A stretch of 64,000 bases of DNA from Catonia carolina (taxonomy: Eukaryota > Arthropoda > Insecta > Hemiptera > Achilidae), in assembly GCA_035578175.1 (NCBI GenBank), contig JAQMRL010000006.1:28404393-28468392 (forward strand), given 5' to 3'. A program made the position numbers and the translations under genes. Positions 62,931-64,000 of the stretch are shown here, in pieces. Under the pieces are notes generated by a model that ran no database searches, was not told the origin of the DNA, and worked only from the letters and a program-made list of their open reading frames with translations. The first letter of the stretch is position 1, and the number at the start of each line of letters is the position of its first letter.

Positions 62931-63525
62931 CGCTCTTCGGGTACGGACGTAGGTACAGACCTTTACCCACCATAGCCTTTAGACGACGTAGTGCGGCTGC
63001 CGCCACCTTTGACGTCTTCTTCTTTTTCCCACGACCTCTCCTTCTTCTTCCCCTAATTCCACCACCCAACTTGGCTTTGGTCTTCATAAGGTTAGTGACC
63101 GTCCAAGCCGCCGCTTTTTCCCCTAAACTCGCGTCGTTCGCTTTAACACGTGTCCAAGCGCGTTCCGCCAACTCCTTATCGGCGACCGCTCTGTGCGCTG
63201 TATCGCTGTACTTGCTGTACGCTATATCGTGCTGCTTGCACGCTGCGTCCAATGGATTTATACCGGGATCGCCTCTGCGCAAACGCTTTTCCAACTTGGT
63301 ACCTGGTCCGCAGTACTGGTATCCGGGTATATGTAGCTCCACGGGTAGTATGTCGACCGCTTTGTTCAACACAGTTCCTGCAACCTCACCGATTCCTCCG
63401 ACAGCACCGCTTATTACTTTCTTCGCGACCGATGTTAACAGTCCGGATCCCGTCTTTAGACTGGCTGATTTCCACTTGTACCGTCTACTCCGTTGTATTC
63501 TGTTGCTGTTCCGTCGACTGGTCAT
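62872..63525 (-). CDS. Phospholipase A2 domain protein, parvovirus VP1-like
   Basis: 217 residues from ATG 63525 (upstream frame only has TTG). A basic N-terminus is followed by a hydrophobic helix (about 33-60, Gly/Ala/Val-rich) and then the VP1-type PLA2 core: calcium loop YCGPGT at 71-76, NPLDAACKQHDIAYSKYSD at 90-108 with the catalytic His99-Asp100 and Tyr103. The C-terminus is highly basic (RGRRRRGRGKKKKTSK), resembling DNA-binding core proteins. In parvoviruses this enzyme breaches endosomal membrane during entry; here it sits in a hexon/protease-type gene block. Its start overlaps the end of the upstream gene by about 40 bases. Confidence 0.85.
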   Translation of the reverse strand: MTSRRNSNRIQRSRRYKWKSASLKTGSGLLTSVAKKVISGAVGGIGEVAGTVLNKAVDILPVELHIPGYQYCGPGTKLEKRLRRGDPGINPLDAACKQHDIAYSKYSDTAHRAVADKELAERAWTRVKANDASLGEKAAAWTVTNLMKTKAKLGGGIRGRRRRGRGKKKKTSKVAAAALRRLKAMVGKGLYLRPYPKSGGGGRKKNIAVAANKYRLG

Positions 63526-64000
63526 TACTAGATGCTTTCGGGTCAAACTCTATAGAAGGACTGAACTCATCGGGGGGATGCAGATAAGTGTTACCTCTGT
63601 GGTACAACGCGATCTTCTCGTCCACAATTGTTCTGATTTTTTCCTCCATTTCTTCACGTACTGATATCACCGACTCAACCAAAGGTTCAACTCTTTTGAA
63701 TCCATCTTCTATCTGCTTGATGGCTTCCAATTTATGGTCATGCATTATACTCTTCACATAATGCTCCATATCCGCATATGACTTCTTACCTTGCTGCTCA
63801 TAATGAGATTTTAGATTTACGTATACGTCCACAATTTGCTGTGCCAGTTCGTTGTATTTCATCAAAGCAACACCGTTAATCTCCTGCTCCTTTTTCTTAA
63901 GCGTACGGAAATTCACGGCATCGTAGTCTTTCATCTGTGCACTGTTGGCCACATTGCACAACGATCGGTGCTCCATATCGAATTCACCTTCGCTGGTCAA
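63485..64000 (-). CDS. Coiled-coil protein, partial at the window edge
   Basis: At least 171 residues, open to the right edge, so its start may lie outside. Highly charged helices (TLKKKEQEINGVALMKYNEL; VESVISVREEMEEKIRTIVD) suggest a coiled coil of about 100 residues. The C-terminus is Gln/Ser/Thr-rich. No known family recognised. Same strand as and overlapping the PLA2 gene, so probably a virion or assembly component. Confidence 0.65.
   Translation of the reverse strand: MTSEGEFDMEHRSLCNVANSAQMKDYDAVNFRTLKKKEQEINGVALMKYNELAQQIVDVYVNLKSHYEQQGKKSYADMEHYVKSIMHDHKLEAIKQIEDGFKRVEPLVESVISVREEMEEKIRTIVDEKIALYHRGNTYLHPPDEFSPSIEFDPKASSNDQSTEQQQNTTE

Larger units (their letters stand above)
46400..64000. 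mobile_element. Integrated Maverick/adintovirus-like DNA virus element (right end outside window)
   Basis: From roughly 46.4 kb the DNA becomes GC-richer and gene-dense, and repeats of the host families stop. The content is protein-primed family B polymerase, adenain-type protease, capsid and penton candidates, a PLA2/VP1-like protein and RING/BIR genes. The combination of PolB with adenain and hexon/penton-like proteins is that of Maverick/Polinton elements and adintoviruses. Integrase and packaging ATPase are not seen and may lie beyond the edge. Its left junction with host repeats shows integration (or a chimeric assembly). I could not find the exact end or its duplication. Confidence 0.8.

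Overview
The window is arthropod nuclear DNA, most likely from an insect. The signs are short GT-AG introns, TATA boxes with a TCAGT initiator, mariner-type transposons and tRNA-derived SINEs. Species and order cannot be fixed from the sequence. No ordinary host gene was recognised.

Positions 1 to about 46,300 are AT-rich and almost wholly transposable-element debris. The main repeats are family A (about 0.95 kb, ends carrying ACTTTCTCTTGCC and GGCAAGAGAAAGT, at least ten copies), a SINE with a GGTTCAAATCC B box (family S), a roughly 400-bp family starting near GGCTGGTTTGAACC (family B) and a tRNA-like SINE (family C). Several carry later insertions with exact target-site duplications: a mariner copy, a piggyBac-type MITE, SINEs, a young 8.6-kb Ty3/gypsy element with two 1.4-kb LTRs, and a solo LTR. 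A pogo/Tigger-type element, other TIR elements, three non-LTR retrotransposon fragments and a 1-kb polypurine tract fill much of the rest.

From about 46.3-46.5 kb to the right edge the composition becomes GC-richer and gene-dense. This is an integrated double-stranded DNA virus-like element of the Maverick/Polinton-adintovirus type, continuing beyond the window. Its left end holds tandem repeat arrays (46.5-47.8 kb). Next come a five-exon gene with two RING fingers (minus strand), a divergent protein-primed family B DNA polymerase (plus strand) and small accessory genes in convergent pairs (54-58.6 kb), including a BIR-like protein and two paralogues. A minus-strand virion block follows (about 60.5-64 kb): coiled-coil protein (partial), phospholipase A2/VP1-like protein, adenain-type protease, penton-like protein, a 44-residue ORF and a major-capsid candidate. 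A BIR-tailed protein and two unknown genes lie downstream (58.7-60.5 kb). No integrase or packaging ATPase is in the window.

The most striking signal is a set of eleven short inverted repeats at 3' ends of the accessory genes, all with a 6-bp stem and 4-base loop, mostly with the loop TTTC when read in the sense of the gene. They look like metazoan histone mRNA 3' stem-loops, and their stems covary. A repeated module of about 200-280 bp separates the convergent gene ends, so the region looks like a cassette array in which 3' ends are conserved and coding regions differ. RING and BIR domains on separate genes suggest an apoptosis-control toolkit.
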